Of a stretch of DNA of 64,000 nt, positions 45,645-54,571 are shown one piece after another. This stretch comes from Ridgeia piscesae (Eukaryota > Annelida > Polychaeta > Sabellida > Siboglinidae). The translations under genes were made by a program, and so were the position numbers. The DNA lies in contig JAODUO010000942.1 in NCBI GenBank assembly GCA_025642075.2, forward strand, positions 62,501 to 126,500, given 5' to 3'. Positions within the stretch are counted from its first letter, which is position 1. The number at the start of each line of letters is the position of its first letter. The notes below the pieces were generated by a model. That model was not told the origin of the DNA and did not search any database. It was given only the letters and a program-made list of their open reading frames with translations.

Positions 45645-46394
45645 CTGGAAGAAAACAGCCAGTGTGAGTGCTCGCAGAAAGTCTGCTCCGGGCTCGGCTT
45701 AATGCTATGAGAAGTCCAACATTAGCACCTGGTTCGTAATGACCATCTTAGCTGAACCGCAGAAGTTTAGTGGCATCAAGTCAGTGCAGACACTTCATCT
45801 TATCCTACATGTTTTGCACCTTGCTCTATTAGCAGAATACGTATGTGCATGACTTAACACTGAGCAATCAAACGTGTAATCTGAATTACAAAATAAGAAG
45901 GAGTGTTAAGAAGATGCATCTTTTGATATTTCCTATAGGCTAAAACCTGTTTTCTCAATTATTTAATTATACAAAGACATTGTTTCTTTTTTGTTAAGAT
46001 ACCTTGTTTCTCGGATCACATAAGTGACATGATTTCCACTGAGCTTCATTTACTAAAATAATTAATGTTGACAATATTTTTTAGTAATCATACATTTTAG
46101 AATAAATTATATTTATACTGTAATCCCCCATCTCTGCTCTAAACCACAATCAAATAACACTTTCACTATTGAACAGCTTCAAAGCTATTCAACGTTGCAC
46201 TGCTCAATAACAACATTGTCGAGTAAGTTACAACATTTACATGCTACGGAACATCCAATAATGACTTTGTTTTGTATTTTTTACTCTGAAATAACTACAA
46301 CTACTGGCTTGATCAAAATGACTTTATTGTTCAACCTAGCGACGAACAGAAATAACTTGAATATAGAATTTAACGGTTAATGTCACACATCAAG
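45645..46394. other. Intron upstream of T15 and 3' flank of the pseudo-exon
   Basis: No gene is recognised. Positions 46300-46345 match the segment that follows T11 and T13 ('actggcttgat..aaaatgactttattg'), including a fossil minus-strand AATAAA at 46323-46328. Confidence 0.5.
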
Positions 46395-46609
46395 GTCCCG
46401 CCTCTACTCATGCTGACACACTGACATTGATAATCTCCTTCACATAATTGTTTTTACAAAACTACACATATTAATATAGTTATAAAACAACCACACATAT
46501 TAATATTGGATTTTGCATCCACACATAGCACACCTACAGGATTGGGAACATTGCTAGGGTTTAGTGTAGTGGTGAGAGCTCTGGCCACCAGTGGTACCTG
46601 ACCAGACTT
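46395..46609 (-). pseudogene. Decayed terminal exon, copy of the T11/T13 type
   Basis: After an intact-looking acceptor (acttgcag|AAG), the first codons read KSGQVPLVARAL, clearly related to the leaders of T11 and T13. Fingers 1 and 2 are then missing, and only pieces of finger 3 remain (compare 'catccacacatagcacac' here with 'cgtccacacttagcacac' in T11), interrupted by an insertion holding two copies of 'acacatattaatat'. No zinc finger could form. It represents a dead third copy of the exon pair duplicated in this block. Confidence 0.75.
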
Positions 46610-46961
46610 CTGCAAGTAAGCAAGAAGAGACTGCATCATTTGTCCAATTCGCTGGCGGCTCCTGTGCTTATTACTCAAGTCCTGCAGCACGTGAGATGTC
46701 CACTCCTAGGAACCACTTTCCTGTGTCTACTCACTAGCTCCAAGACACCCTTCACCAACCCCTAACACATACATTCAATCTGACAACCTTGTTGTGGTAC
46801 CATCTTCAAAGTGCATACCCGAACTTGCTGTGAACACTTGCACAGAACAGGAAGCATTAATATGGCAACAATTACCACACCAATTACTTTACATGCAATT
46901 TTTTATTTGAAAACCATGTGTCAAGTGAAACTGACAATAATGACAGAATAGGCAACTCAAC

Positions 46962-47327
46962 TCACATGTTACTGTATTTTTGCACAGTTGAAACAGCTCC
47001 ATAGGATGGTTTTAATGGGCATGACCTGACATGATATTTCCAACTAGACGCATAGCTAAATTCACGAGTACAATAGGAACACTTGTACTCGTTGACGCCT
47101 GTGTGTTTTGCCATGTGTCCTTTGAGATTTGTTGTTCCCGAAAACCCCTTTCCACAGTATACGCAATGATAGCGGTAGCGCCCTCTATGCAGGTCCTCGT
47201 GCAGTCGTAGCCCGTCAATACTTGCAAAGTGTCTAACGCACACTGAACATTTGTATTTCTTATGGCTAGCTGAAACTCTCGCCGAGAGGTCTACATCCTG
47301 CCCACGGACACCAGGTGCTTGACACCT
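46962..47327 (-). CDS. Terminal exon T14: zinc-finger module, last finger C2HC
   Basis: The acceptor is cttgtgtgcttccag|AGG, phase 0; 121 residues. The leader RCQAPGV..DLS is shared with T12 and T10. Fingers start near 27, 55 and 83 with helices S,D,G,L; G,T,N,G; Y,S,S,Y. Finger 3 ends HVRSC, so the fourth ligand would be Cys (Hx3C), and there is no later His. A tail of about 20 residues follows, longer than in T10 and T12, whose frames stop right after HxRSCH. Confidence 0.87.
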   Translation of the reverse strand, partial: RCQAPGVRGQDVDLSARVSASHKKYKCSVCVRHFASIDGLRLHEDLHRGRYRYHCVYCGKGFSGTTNLKGHMAKHTGVNEYKCSYCTREFSYASSWKYHVRSCPLKPSYGAVSTVQKYSNM

Positions 47328-47482
47328 CTGGAAGCACACAAGATATAAGTATTAGGGATGCAGCTCCCCATTTGCTTCCTGTTTCTGGTCACATGAAATT
47401 TGGATCCATGCAAACAACTAAAACTACGGGCTTAATAAAACGACTCTATTGTGCAGCCAAGGGGCGGGCGAACAGAAACATC

Positions 47483-47842
47483 TTATAGTATGGGATTAAC
47501 CTGCTGACACACCGACAAGTGACGTCGATAATCTCCTTCATATCGGATTTGGCGTCCACACTTAGCACACTTGAACTTGATAACACCAGTGTGGACCGAC
47601 ATATGTCCACGCAAGTTACTTGTGGCAGCAAAGCCCTTGCCACAGAACTCACAGTGGTAACGATATCTTCCTAGGTGGCCATCCTCATGCATTTTCAGAC
47701 CCGATAACGTTGTGAACCGCTTAGAGCAATGGCTGCAGCGATACTGAGACTTAACCAGAGAACTGGGGGCATCCTGAGGGATTACTGTAGGTGGGCCAGT
47801 GGCAGTGAGAGCTCTATCCACCAATGGTGCAAGACCAGACAT
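47483..47842 (-). CDS. Terminal exon T13: zinc-finger module, last finger C2HC
   Basis: The acceptor is gtttacttgcag|ATG, phase 0; 119 residues. Fingers begin near 36, 64 and 92; helices T,S,G,M; A,S,N,G; Y,G,D,R. Finger 3 has Ile for core Phe and ends HLSVC (Hx3C). Fingers 2 and 3 are identical in protein sequence to those of T11. The Met at residue 1 is coincidental; the other exons show the entry is by splicing. It lies 155 bp upstream of T14. Confidence 0.88.
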   Translation of the reverse strand: MSGLAPLVDRALTATGPPTVIPQDAPSSLVKSQYRCSHCSKRFTTLSGLKMHEDGHLGRYRYHCEFCGKGFAATSNLRGHMSVHTGVIKFKCAKCGRQIRYEGDYRRHLSVCQQVNPIL

Positions 47843-48156
47843 CTGCAAGTAAACAAGAACAACTCTGCATCACTTGTCCAACTCCCTGTGCTTATTACTC
47901 GACTGCTCAAGCACGTGACCCCAACAACGTCCACTCTTAGCAAACCCTTTCCTGTGTCCACTCACTCACCCCATTTCACACACGCCTTTACCAATCTCAT
48001 TGTATCATTTTATGGTGTGTCAAGACTCAGTCTTAGATGCTTATTAACAAAAGACTGACTTCAATCCATTACATACTCTAAAAATTAACAAATTTCAGTA
48101 CTCATTACATTATTGCAGTTCTGAAGCACAGCCAGAACAGCTCAGGGCTATCTTAA

Positions 48157-48471
48157 CTAATGGCATGACCGGATATGATTTTTTAAACTCATAAAATGGC
48201 TAAATTCACGGTCACAGTGTGAACACTTGTACTCGTTGACACCCGTGTGTTTCGACAAGTGTCCTCTAAGATTCGTTGTTCCCGAAAACCCCTTTCCACA
48301 GTATTCGCAATGATAGCGGTAGCGCCCTCTATGTAAGTCTTCATGCAGTCGTAGCCCAAATGCAGTTGCAAAGTGCTTAGTACACAGAGAACATCTGTGT
48401 TTCTTATGGCTAGCTGACACTTTTGTTGAGAGGTCTACAGCCTGCCCATGGACACCAGGTGCTTGACACAG
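48157..48471 (-). CDS. Terminal exon T12: three-finger module
   Basis: The acceptor is cttgtgtgcttccag|CTG, phase 0; 104 residues. Fingers start near 27, 55 and 83 with helices T,F,G,L; G,T,N,G; H,M,S,N. Finger 3 has His rather than Tyr at -1 and ends HIRSCH, allowing Hx3C or Hx4H. It pairs with T13 in the duplicated unit. Confidence 0.88.
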   Translation of the reverse strand: MCQAPGVHGQAVDLSTKVSASHKKHRCSLCTKHFATAFGLRLHEDLHRGRYRYHCEYCGKGFSGTTNLRGHLSKHTGVNEYKCSHCDREFSHFMSLKNHIRSCH

Positions 48472-49026
48472 CTGGAAGCACACAAGGGATGCGTATTAGA
48501 GATAACAGGACTTCCAGTTTATGCAGCCATGTGAAAACTGGATCCCTGCAAATTGTTGTATATTGTATAGATATCATGTTTTAAGAAAACAGCATTACAA
48601 TGAATACACAGTACAAAGTAACCCGGGGTGACTATTGGGGATATGTTCCAATATTGACCAATAGTATGATATATATTATAGCAAATACAGAGGACTAGCA
48701 TACCTAAACCATAAGTATTAACAGTTGCCATGAATGCATGTTCCTGAAATAATAAATGCATAAACAAATCCTGTACATGCTGCTACGATCAACAATTGTT
48801 GGTGTGAGGAAGACAAAAAAGGAAAAGTTGATATCGCTACTGATATGCCTGCAAAGACCCACAAAAGTATCGACAGATTATGCCAAACTTCCAGTATGGC
48901 TGTGCCCCGGTACTTCTAGTATGTAAACTTTGAGGAACTGGAGAGCTAGCCAACTCTATAAGATAAATAAGACAATTGAAACTACTGGCTTGATAAAAAT
49001 GACTTTATTGTGCAATCAAAAACATC
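48472..49026. other. Intron between T11 and T12, with a poly(A) signal
   Basis: No gene is recognised. Minus-strand AATAAA at 49004-49009 is only about 18 bp past the T11 stop, a good candidate cleavage signal. The segment 48981-49010 is the conserved boundary of the duplicated exon-pair unit. Confidence 0.5.
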
Positions 49027-49374
49027 TTATAGTTTGGGATTAACTTGCTGACACACCGACAAGTGACGTCGATAATCTCCTTCATATCGGATTTGGCGTC
49101 CACACTTAGCACACTTGAACTTGATAACACCAGTGTGGACCGACATATGTCCACGCAAGTTACTTGTGGCAGCAAAGCCCTTGCCACAGAACTCACAGTG
49201 GTAGCGATATCGTCCTAGGTGGCGATCCTCATGCAATTTCACACCCGATAACGTTGTGAACCCCTTAGAGCAATGTCTGCAGCAGTAGCGAGACTTAACC
49301 ACAGAACTGGGGGCATCCCGAGTGATTAGTGCAGCAGTGACAGCTCTGGCCACCAATGCTGCCTGACCAGGCAT
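49027..49374 (-). CDS. Terminal exon T11: zinc-finger module, last finger C2HC
   Basis: The acceptor is gtttacttgcag|ATG, phase 0; 115 residues. Fingers begin near 32, 60 and 88; helices T,S,G,L; A,S,N,G; Y,G,D,R. Finger 1 differs from T13 in several places (CCRHC, GVKLHEDRH) while fingers 2 and 3 are the same, so finger 1 is the diverging part. Finger 3 ends HLSVC. Confidence 0.88.
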   Translation of the reverse strand: MPGQAALVARAVTAALITRDAPSSVVKSRYCCRHCSKGFTTLSGVKLHEDRHLGRYRYHCEFCGKGFAATSNLRGHMSVHTGVIKFKCAKCGRQIRYEGDYRRHLSVCQQVNPKL

Positions 49375-49682
49375 CTGCAAGTAAACAAGAACAGACTGCA
49401 TCATTTGTCCGACTGACTCACTGACAATGGCAGCTTCCTGTGCTTATTCCTCAACCATGTCACCTCCGCTGCATCCACTTCTAGTAATCCCTTTTCTGTG
49501 TCCACTCACTAGCCCCAACAAAGACCCCCAATACATCCCTACTAGTACTAGCATGGTTTAACAATTCCACGGGTACCTTGTATCAAGTCTTAGTGGCCCA
49601 AGAAGTTCCAGTCTCAGATGCTTATTAATAGTGAAACAAAACTGACGATATAAGACTAGAATCCATTAGATGTACTCCCATT
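49375..49682. other. Short intron between T10 and T11
   Basis: No gene is seen. The sequence resembles the stretch upstream of T13 (47850-47990), consistent with unit duplication. Confidence 0.5.
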
Positions 49683-49997
49683 TTAATGGCATGATCGGGC
49701 GTGATTTTTCAAACTACTAAAATAGCGGAATTCACGGCCACAGTGTGAACACTTGAACTCGTTGACACCCGTGTGTTTCGCCAAGTGTCCTCTAAGATTC
49801 GTTGTTCCCGAAAATCCCTTTCCACAGATTTCGCAATGATAGCGGTAGCACCCTCTATGTAAGTTCTCATGCAGTCGTAACCCAACCATAGTCGCAAAGA
49901 GTTTAGGGCAGAGAGAACATTTGTATTTCTTATCGCTAGCAGACACTTGTGTCGAGAGGTCTACAGCCTGCCAATGGACACCAGGTGCTTGACACCT
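49683..49997 (-). CDS. Terminal exon T10: three-finger module
   Basis: The acceptor is cttgtgtgcttccag|AGG, phase 0; 104 residues. Fingers begin near 27, 55 and 83; helices T,V,G,L; G,T,N,G; Y,S,S,N. Finger 3 ends HARSCH. Most similar to T12 and T14. It is the 5' member of the third exon pair (T10 with T11). Confidence 0.88.
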   Translation of the reverse strand, partial: RCQAPGVHWQAVDLSTQVSASDKKYKCSLCPKLFATMVGLRLHENLHRGCYRYHCEICGKGFSGTTNLRGHLAKHTGVNEFKCSHCGREFRYFSSLKNHARSCH

Positions 49998-50700
49998 CTG
50001 GAAGCACACAAGGGATGTTTATTAGAAATGCAGCTTCCCACATTCTAGGACTGCCAGTTTCTAGTGCCATATGAAAACTGGATCCCTACAAACTGTATAA
50101 ACCTAGTTTTACATGACGAAATGTGTGCACAAAGTACATTACACCGGATATGTTCTCCTTATGCACAGAGCAGGTACAACGTAACTACAACATAAGTATC
50201 AACTGGCCCAAAGCAGACACATTGCACAAGAACGACTCAATGAAAGCAGTAACTTAACTGATTTACTAACATAAAACCTAAAAGGTAACTCAAGTGTATT
50301 AAATGGTTCAATCTATTAGTAAGCAATGTTTTTGTATGGTAGTGGCTGTACTTGATTATATACTGATGTGTTCAAAGTTATATCTAACCTCCCGGTTGAT
50401 GACAAAGTGCTGTTGCAATCTCTAATGTGTGATTCTTCATTCTAAAAAATGACTACAGCTCTGGACTAGACCAACATGTGTGCATTACTTCAAGTACAGG
50501 CAGTGCAGGCAGCTGTTGTACACATTTTAATTCATCTACATAGTTCAACATGCTATAGATTATACACTGCCTTGCAAATTAGAAATACAAATACTGCATA
50601 CATAGCAAACCGACTGTGCAATGACAAATGTTTGTATATTGGGCCACTCGATATCATGCATGCGTTAGTAAAGGCCAGCAGATTTACGGCGACACCACAT
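49998..50700. other. Intron between T9 and T10
   Basis: No gene is recognised. AT-rich; the first 100 bp are similar to the flanks of T12 and T14. Confidence 0.4.
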
Positions 50701-51018
50701 TCACATGAAATTTGGTGGCGTGGCCCCGGCATGGTGCGCCTCCACGTGCCGTCGCAGCTGGCGTGCGTAGCGGAACTCGTGGCCGCAAAACGAACAAGGG
50801 AACTCCTTGATGCCCGTGTGCTGCACGAGATGGCCCCGCAAGTTTGTGCTGCCCGAGAAGCCCTTGCCGCAGAAGCGACACTTGTAGCGGTAGCGACCTT
50901 TGTGCAGGTCCTCGTGCAGCCGCAGCCCATTGCGGCTGACAAAGTGCCTACTGCAAACAGAGCAGACATGTTGGCGGACAGCGCCACTGCCCCGCGGCCA
51001 GCCCACTGCTGCTGCCCC
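50701..51018 (-). CDS. Terminal exon T9: three-finger C2H2 module, GC-rich
   Basis: The acceptor is cttgttgttacag|GGG, phase 0; 105 residues. The exon is markedly more GC-rich than its neighbours and than its own introns, with many CpGs and G/C third positions. Fingers begin near 19, 47 and 75; helices S,N,G,L; G,T,N,G; Y,R,Q,R. Finger 3 ends HVEAHH. The leader is Ala/Gly-rich. All fingers are canonical. Confidence 0.88.
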   Translation of the reverse strand, partial: GAAAVGWPRGSGAVRQHVCSVCSRHFVSRNGLRLHEDLHKGRYRYKCRFCGKGFSGSTNLRGHLVQHTGIKEFPCSFCGHEFRYARQLRRHVEAHHAGATPPNFM

Positions 51019-51626
51019 CTGTAACAACAAGCAGGGACGGCGTTTAGTCGCCACTCACAACCAAGCACAAAGGTCACGGGGTCGGTCAGCGCATAAACTA
51101 CGACTACGGAATGGAACAAAGGATTCTTCACTTCACATTTGTTCTGCATGACGGCCTGGCCAAAAAAACAGCACAAAATGTGCTTACCATCCGCACATAT
51201 ACACATGATTTCACTTGTACCACTGCCTATGTACATTTACTTTCTGATAATTGCCATGGCATTGCGTCTATAATTTATTGTTATTCCAAAACTCGGTATC
51301 AATTTAATGGACTATGATCTTCAGCCATACACACTGCACAAGTGCCTTCAGTTTACTTAGCAAGACAAACAATTTAAGCCAATTATTATATCAATTTGAT
51401 ACTGAATTTTATGTGCAGTATGTACTTCATTCAGTCTTTTTCTGCACGAGTGATTCATGCAGATATCATGTTCACATGTCAAAATGACATTATCACATGC
51501 CATCTGGTTGAGAACTAATTTCTGATTACTGATCTTATAAATGAATAAATCCACTGCTGGCCTGCAGCAAACTGTCTGGTCTCATGCATGCAGGATGTGT
51601 TATAGCCAGCAAGTCCAAGTGCTTGT
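51019..51626. other. Intron between T8 and T9
   Basis: No gene is recognised. Confidence 0.4.
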
Positions 51627-51950
51627 CTAAGTGTGGCATGTTTTGCCGATTCTCTGGTGTCTTCGCAGATCTTTTGCATATCTGAACGCCCGTTTACAGA
51701 CGTCACACTTAAACTCCTTCACGCCAGTGTGCACCACTAGATGTCCTCGCAAATTGCTGTTGCCAGAGAAGCCACGACCACAATATGGACAAGTGTAGGG
51801 GTAAATACCCCGATGTAACCCTTCATGCAGCAATAGACCACGAGCAGTACGACACGACTTGTTGCAAATTGAACATCGATTGTGGACACGCTCCGTTGCC
51901 GCAGTCAAAGTGGCTTTCCCACTTTGCTTTGTAACGTTTTGATGCCATGT
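51627..51950 (-). CDS. Terminal exon T8: three-finger module with two in-phase acceptors
   Basis: From the acceptor aatattttccag|ACA the exon encodes 107 residues in phase 0. A second acceptor-like site, gctgcttgcag|ATA with exon start at 52049, is also in phase 0 and would add 33 residues (ISAQITPGNY...). Fingers begin near 26, 54 and 82 from the inner acceptor, with helices T,R,G,L; G,S,N,G; Y,K,D,R. Finger 1 has Cys in place of core Phe. Finger 3 ends HQRIGKTCH, an unusually long His-to-ligand spacing (Hx6C or Hx7H). Confidence 0.86.
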   Translation of the reverse strand, partial: TWHQNVTKQSGKATLTAATERVHNRCSICNKSCRTARGLLLHEGLHRGIYPYTCPYCGRGFSGNSNLRGHLVVHTGVKEFKCDVCKRAFRYAKDLRRHQRIGKTCHT

Positions 51951-52426
51951 CTGGAAAATATTTAAAGCCACTGTTAGAAACTGGGCACGACAATAAGATG
52001 GACAATTTGAATCTGCCCAATAATTCCCTGGGGTAATCTGTGCTGATATCTGCAAGCAGCAACACCATTTATTTTCAATCTCATTTAATTGTATAATCAA
52101 CAATTGTATAAGTTCTATGATTGCATACTGTTTAAATGTAATTGATTCAGCAAATAAATCAAGTTCAAATCTCCTAGGCATGACACTAAATTTGGAATGC
52201 ATCAGTACCGTCGAGACTATTTATAGTCTTAAAATCATTATAACCATTTCTCAAGCAATATTAGCACACAACGTGAGGTACTTTGTCACAAGTTCACAAC
52301 ACAGTCAACATGAATCATCCACAGCAAACAAGGACAGTCTTTGCTGAGAGCAATATATATTATATATAACCAGCAGAAACAATCAAGATTTTCATGACCA
52401 TATGCACAGCCAAACATGAGCAAGTG
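51951..52426. other. Intron between T7 and T8
   Basis: No further gene is seen apart from the alternative 5' extension of T8 (51951-52049). Confidence 0.4.
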
Positions 52427-52762
52427 TCACTTGTAAACACGCCACCTTGTTTCAGCCTGTTGCTGGCAGCGCTTCTGGTGCAGTTTCAGGTCTTTAGCAT
52501 AGCGGAACTCCCGTTTACAGACACTGCATGAAAACTCCATAACACCGGTATGGTCCACCAGGTGGCCTCGTAGATTGCTTGATGCCAAGAAACCCTTTCC
52601 ACAATACGAACACTTGTACGGGAAGACACCGCGATGTGAGCCTTCATGAAGCTTAAACCCAAGATGGGTGGTAAATCTTTTACTGCAGAGAGTGCACTGA
52701 AAACGCTTCAAGCTTGCCCCATTTCCACACTGTGAGCTCAGTTTGGCAATCTTTGAAGTGCT
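52427..52762 (-). CDS. Terminal exon T7: zinc-finger module, last finger C2HC
   Basis: The acceptor is ttcgttttgcag|AGC, phase 0; 111 residues. Fingers begin near 23, 51 and 79; helices T,L,G,L; A,S,N,G; Y,K,D,L. Finger 3 ends HQKRC (Hx3C) and is followed by a Gln-rich, basic tail. Its third-finger start REFRYAKDLK is shared with T6 and, with one change, T8, marking a 51-54 kb sub-family. Confidence 0.87.
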   Translation of the reverse strand, partial: STSKIAKLSSQCGNGASLKRFQCTLCSKRFTTHLGFKLHEGSHRGVFPYKCSYCGKGFLASSNLRGHLVDHTGVMEFSCSVCKREFRYAKDLKLHQKRCQQQAETRWRVYK

Positions 52763-52962
52763 CTGCAAAACGAAATTACCTTGTGTGAATCTTGTTATCG
52801 TTTTCTCACAATGACAGATTATTATGCTGACAACTGTGACTAAGTGACCATACATACAAAGTAAGCCTCTCCAAAGTATGTTACAACAAACAGTTCACGA
52901 ACAACGATCCTAAATAGGCAACGCATAAAACGACACATCACGCACAAATTTAAATCCAACAG

Positions 52963-53295
52963 CTAATTCTTTTCATTTACTGCATTCTTGCACTCTGGAT
53001 GGTCCTTCACTTTGTGGTGTTTCAAGTCTTTCGCATATCGAAATTCACGCAGACACAGGTTGCATTTAAACTCAAAAATTCCTGTGTGATGAACAAGATG
53101 CCCCTTCAGGTTGCTATGCCCAGAGAAACCTTTGCCACAGTACGGACAGCTGTACAGGTAATTGCCACTATGCAAGCGTTCATGCAGGCGCAGTCCGCAG
53201 GCACTGAACACTCTCTTCGCACAAATTGAACACTGGTAGACTTTCTTTCCTGTGCTCGGCTGGCCATCAGAGGCACGTTGTGACGTTCTGCGTGC
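52963..53295 (-). CDS. Terminal exon T6: three-finger C2H2 module
   Basis: The acceptor is tatattcttgcag|GCA, phase 0; 110 residues. Fingers begin near 22, 50 and 78; helices S,C,G,L; G,S,N,G; Y,K,D,H. Finger 1 has Val at the core position (AKRVF). Finger 3 is canonical, ending HKVKDH. The finger 1-2 linker HSGNYLYSC and finger 2 SGHxNL are shared with T5. Confidence 0.87.
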   Translation of the reverse strand, partial: ARRTSQRASDGQPSTGKKVYQCSICAKRVFSACGLRLHERLHSGNYLYSCPYCGKGFSGHSNLKGHLVHHTGIFEFKCNLCLREFRYAKDLKHHKVKDHPECKNAVNEKN

Positions 53296-53520
53296 CTGCA
53301 AGAATATAACGGCCACATTACCCTCGTGTCTACATCATCCAGTCAAATGCAGCATTGCAGCTTGATGCAGTGTAGCAAGCTAGAAGCCGTTCGGTAGCAA
53401 AGATGTACACAGACATGCTTTAGAGTGCACTATGAACTTGAGTTATGCTGAATGTCACTAGGTGGCGCCAGCATAACAAGGTCATGAAGCGGCAGCTGTC
53501 AACAAGTGGGCTCCAAGTAT

Positions 53521-53811
53521 CTAGTGGTCCTTTGCTTTGTGCTTTCTCAACTCCTGCGCATATCGGAACTCACGCCAACACTGATCACACTTAAACTGTC
53601 GTATTCCAGTGTGCTGCACTAAATGTCCCTGCAGATTGGTGTGTCCAGAGAATCCTTTACCACAGTATGGACACGTGTACAGATACGAGCCAAGGTGCAG
53701 GCGCTCATGCACCTTCAGGCCCCAAGATGTATGTACGGTTTTGGAGCAGAGAGAACACTGGTAGAGTTTCTTTTCACTGACTCCTTTATGGGTACTACTG
53801 CCTGCATCTCC
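53521..53811 (-). CDS. Terminal exon T5: three-finger C2H2 module
   Basis: The acceptor is attttacttgcag|GGA, phase 0; 96 residues. Fingers begin near 19, 47 and 75; helices T,W,G,V; G,T,N,G; Y,Q,E,K. Finger 1 has Val at the core position. The frame stops immediately after the last His (HKAKDH), so the protein ends with the zinc ligand. This is the zinc-finger exon nearest the shared N-terminal exon. Confidence 0.87.
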   Translation of the reverse strand, partial: GDAGSSTHKGVSEKKLYQCSLCSKTVHTSWGLKVHERLHLGSYLYTCPYCGKGFSGHTNLQGHLVQHTGIRQFKCDQCWREFRYAQELRKHKAKDH

Positions 53812-54265
53812 CTGCAAGTAAAATGAAGGCCAGTTATCCCATCACATCCCTAACATACAACTGATAGAAGTAATAACTGAAGACACTTGTAATGGTATGT
53901 ACACTGTACCTAACCTCAAAAAGGTACTTCACTCGCAGGTGTACAATAGCCACTATTCACTGCATGGTATGTTCGGCACTTCAGATATGCAGCCTTAATA
54001 TGCTATCACTAATGTTGCAACAAAATCAAAAACAACAATATCATTTCTGCAACTTTTTTATTTTATTAAATCCCATGTATAGCCATACAACTGTATTAAA
54101 AACTTCACTCAGCCTGGTGTGCAAGTTTGTAAAATTCAGCTCAACCGAAATTACCAATGTTCATCAAAAACTGAACTTAAAAAACGTGAAAAAATTACAA
54201 CCACCTGCTTTCTCGTCCCAATGCCAACAAATCCCTAAATACACACTTGCACCTTAACTGGCAGT
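53812..54265. other. 3' flank of T4 with overlapping poly(A) signals
   Basis: Two overlapping minus-strand AATAAA motifs at 54057-54067 lie about 200 bp past the T4 stop. No gene is recognised otherwise. Confidence 0.5.
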
Positions 54266-54571
54266 TTAATTAAGATGTGTTCCCCATGACGTAGCATGGT
54301 TCATCTTATAACCACGTGACCAGTAATGTCTCGAGTGATAGAGGGCGTAACATGCCGGGTAACAGAGCCCCGGGTGTGCGCTGCATGTACTACAATGCAC
54401 TCTCGTTTCCTTCCTCACGCCACTGCGATAACACACTCGACAGCGTTTCGTTGGCTTGCTTTTAGCTGGCGTTGGTGGCACAAAGTCGGGCACGTGAGTT
54501 TTGCCATCAATTTCAATAACTGGTGAATCTGCTCCTGCCATGACACTGTGCAGAATGCTCCCCATTCCAAC
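54266..54571 (-). CDS. Terminal exon T4: piggyBac-transposase-type C-terminal zinc ribbon
   Basis: The acceptor is gtttgtgttgcag|GTT, phase 0; 101 residues. After a leader with VPPTPAKSKPTKRC, the cysteines fall at residues 44, 47, 60, 63, 70 and 74 with His 79, in the order CRVC, RKETRVHC, STC, PGLCYPAC, YALYH. This is the cysteine-rich ribbon found at the C-terminus of piggyBac-family transposases and PGBD proteins, where it binds the element ends. Nothing of the DDE catalytic core is present, nor in neighbouring DNA, so only the DNA-binding tail was captured. The same acceptor phase and a private stop make it an alternative end like the finger exons. Confidence 0.83.
   Translation of the reverse strand, partial: VGMGSILHSVMAGADSPVIEIDGKTHVPDFVPPTPAKSKPTKRCRVCYRSGVRKETRVHCSTCSAHPGLCYPACYALYHSRHYWSRGYKMNHATSWGTHLN

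Noticed and set aside
54266..54571. MYND-type or THAP zinc finger in T4
   Set aside because: Spacing and words fit the piggyBac ribbon better; no THAP AVPTIF-type motif and no MYND CxxC..HxxxC end.
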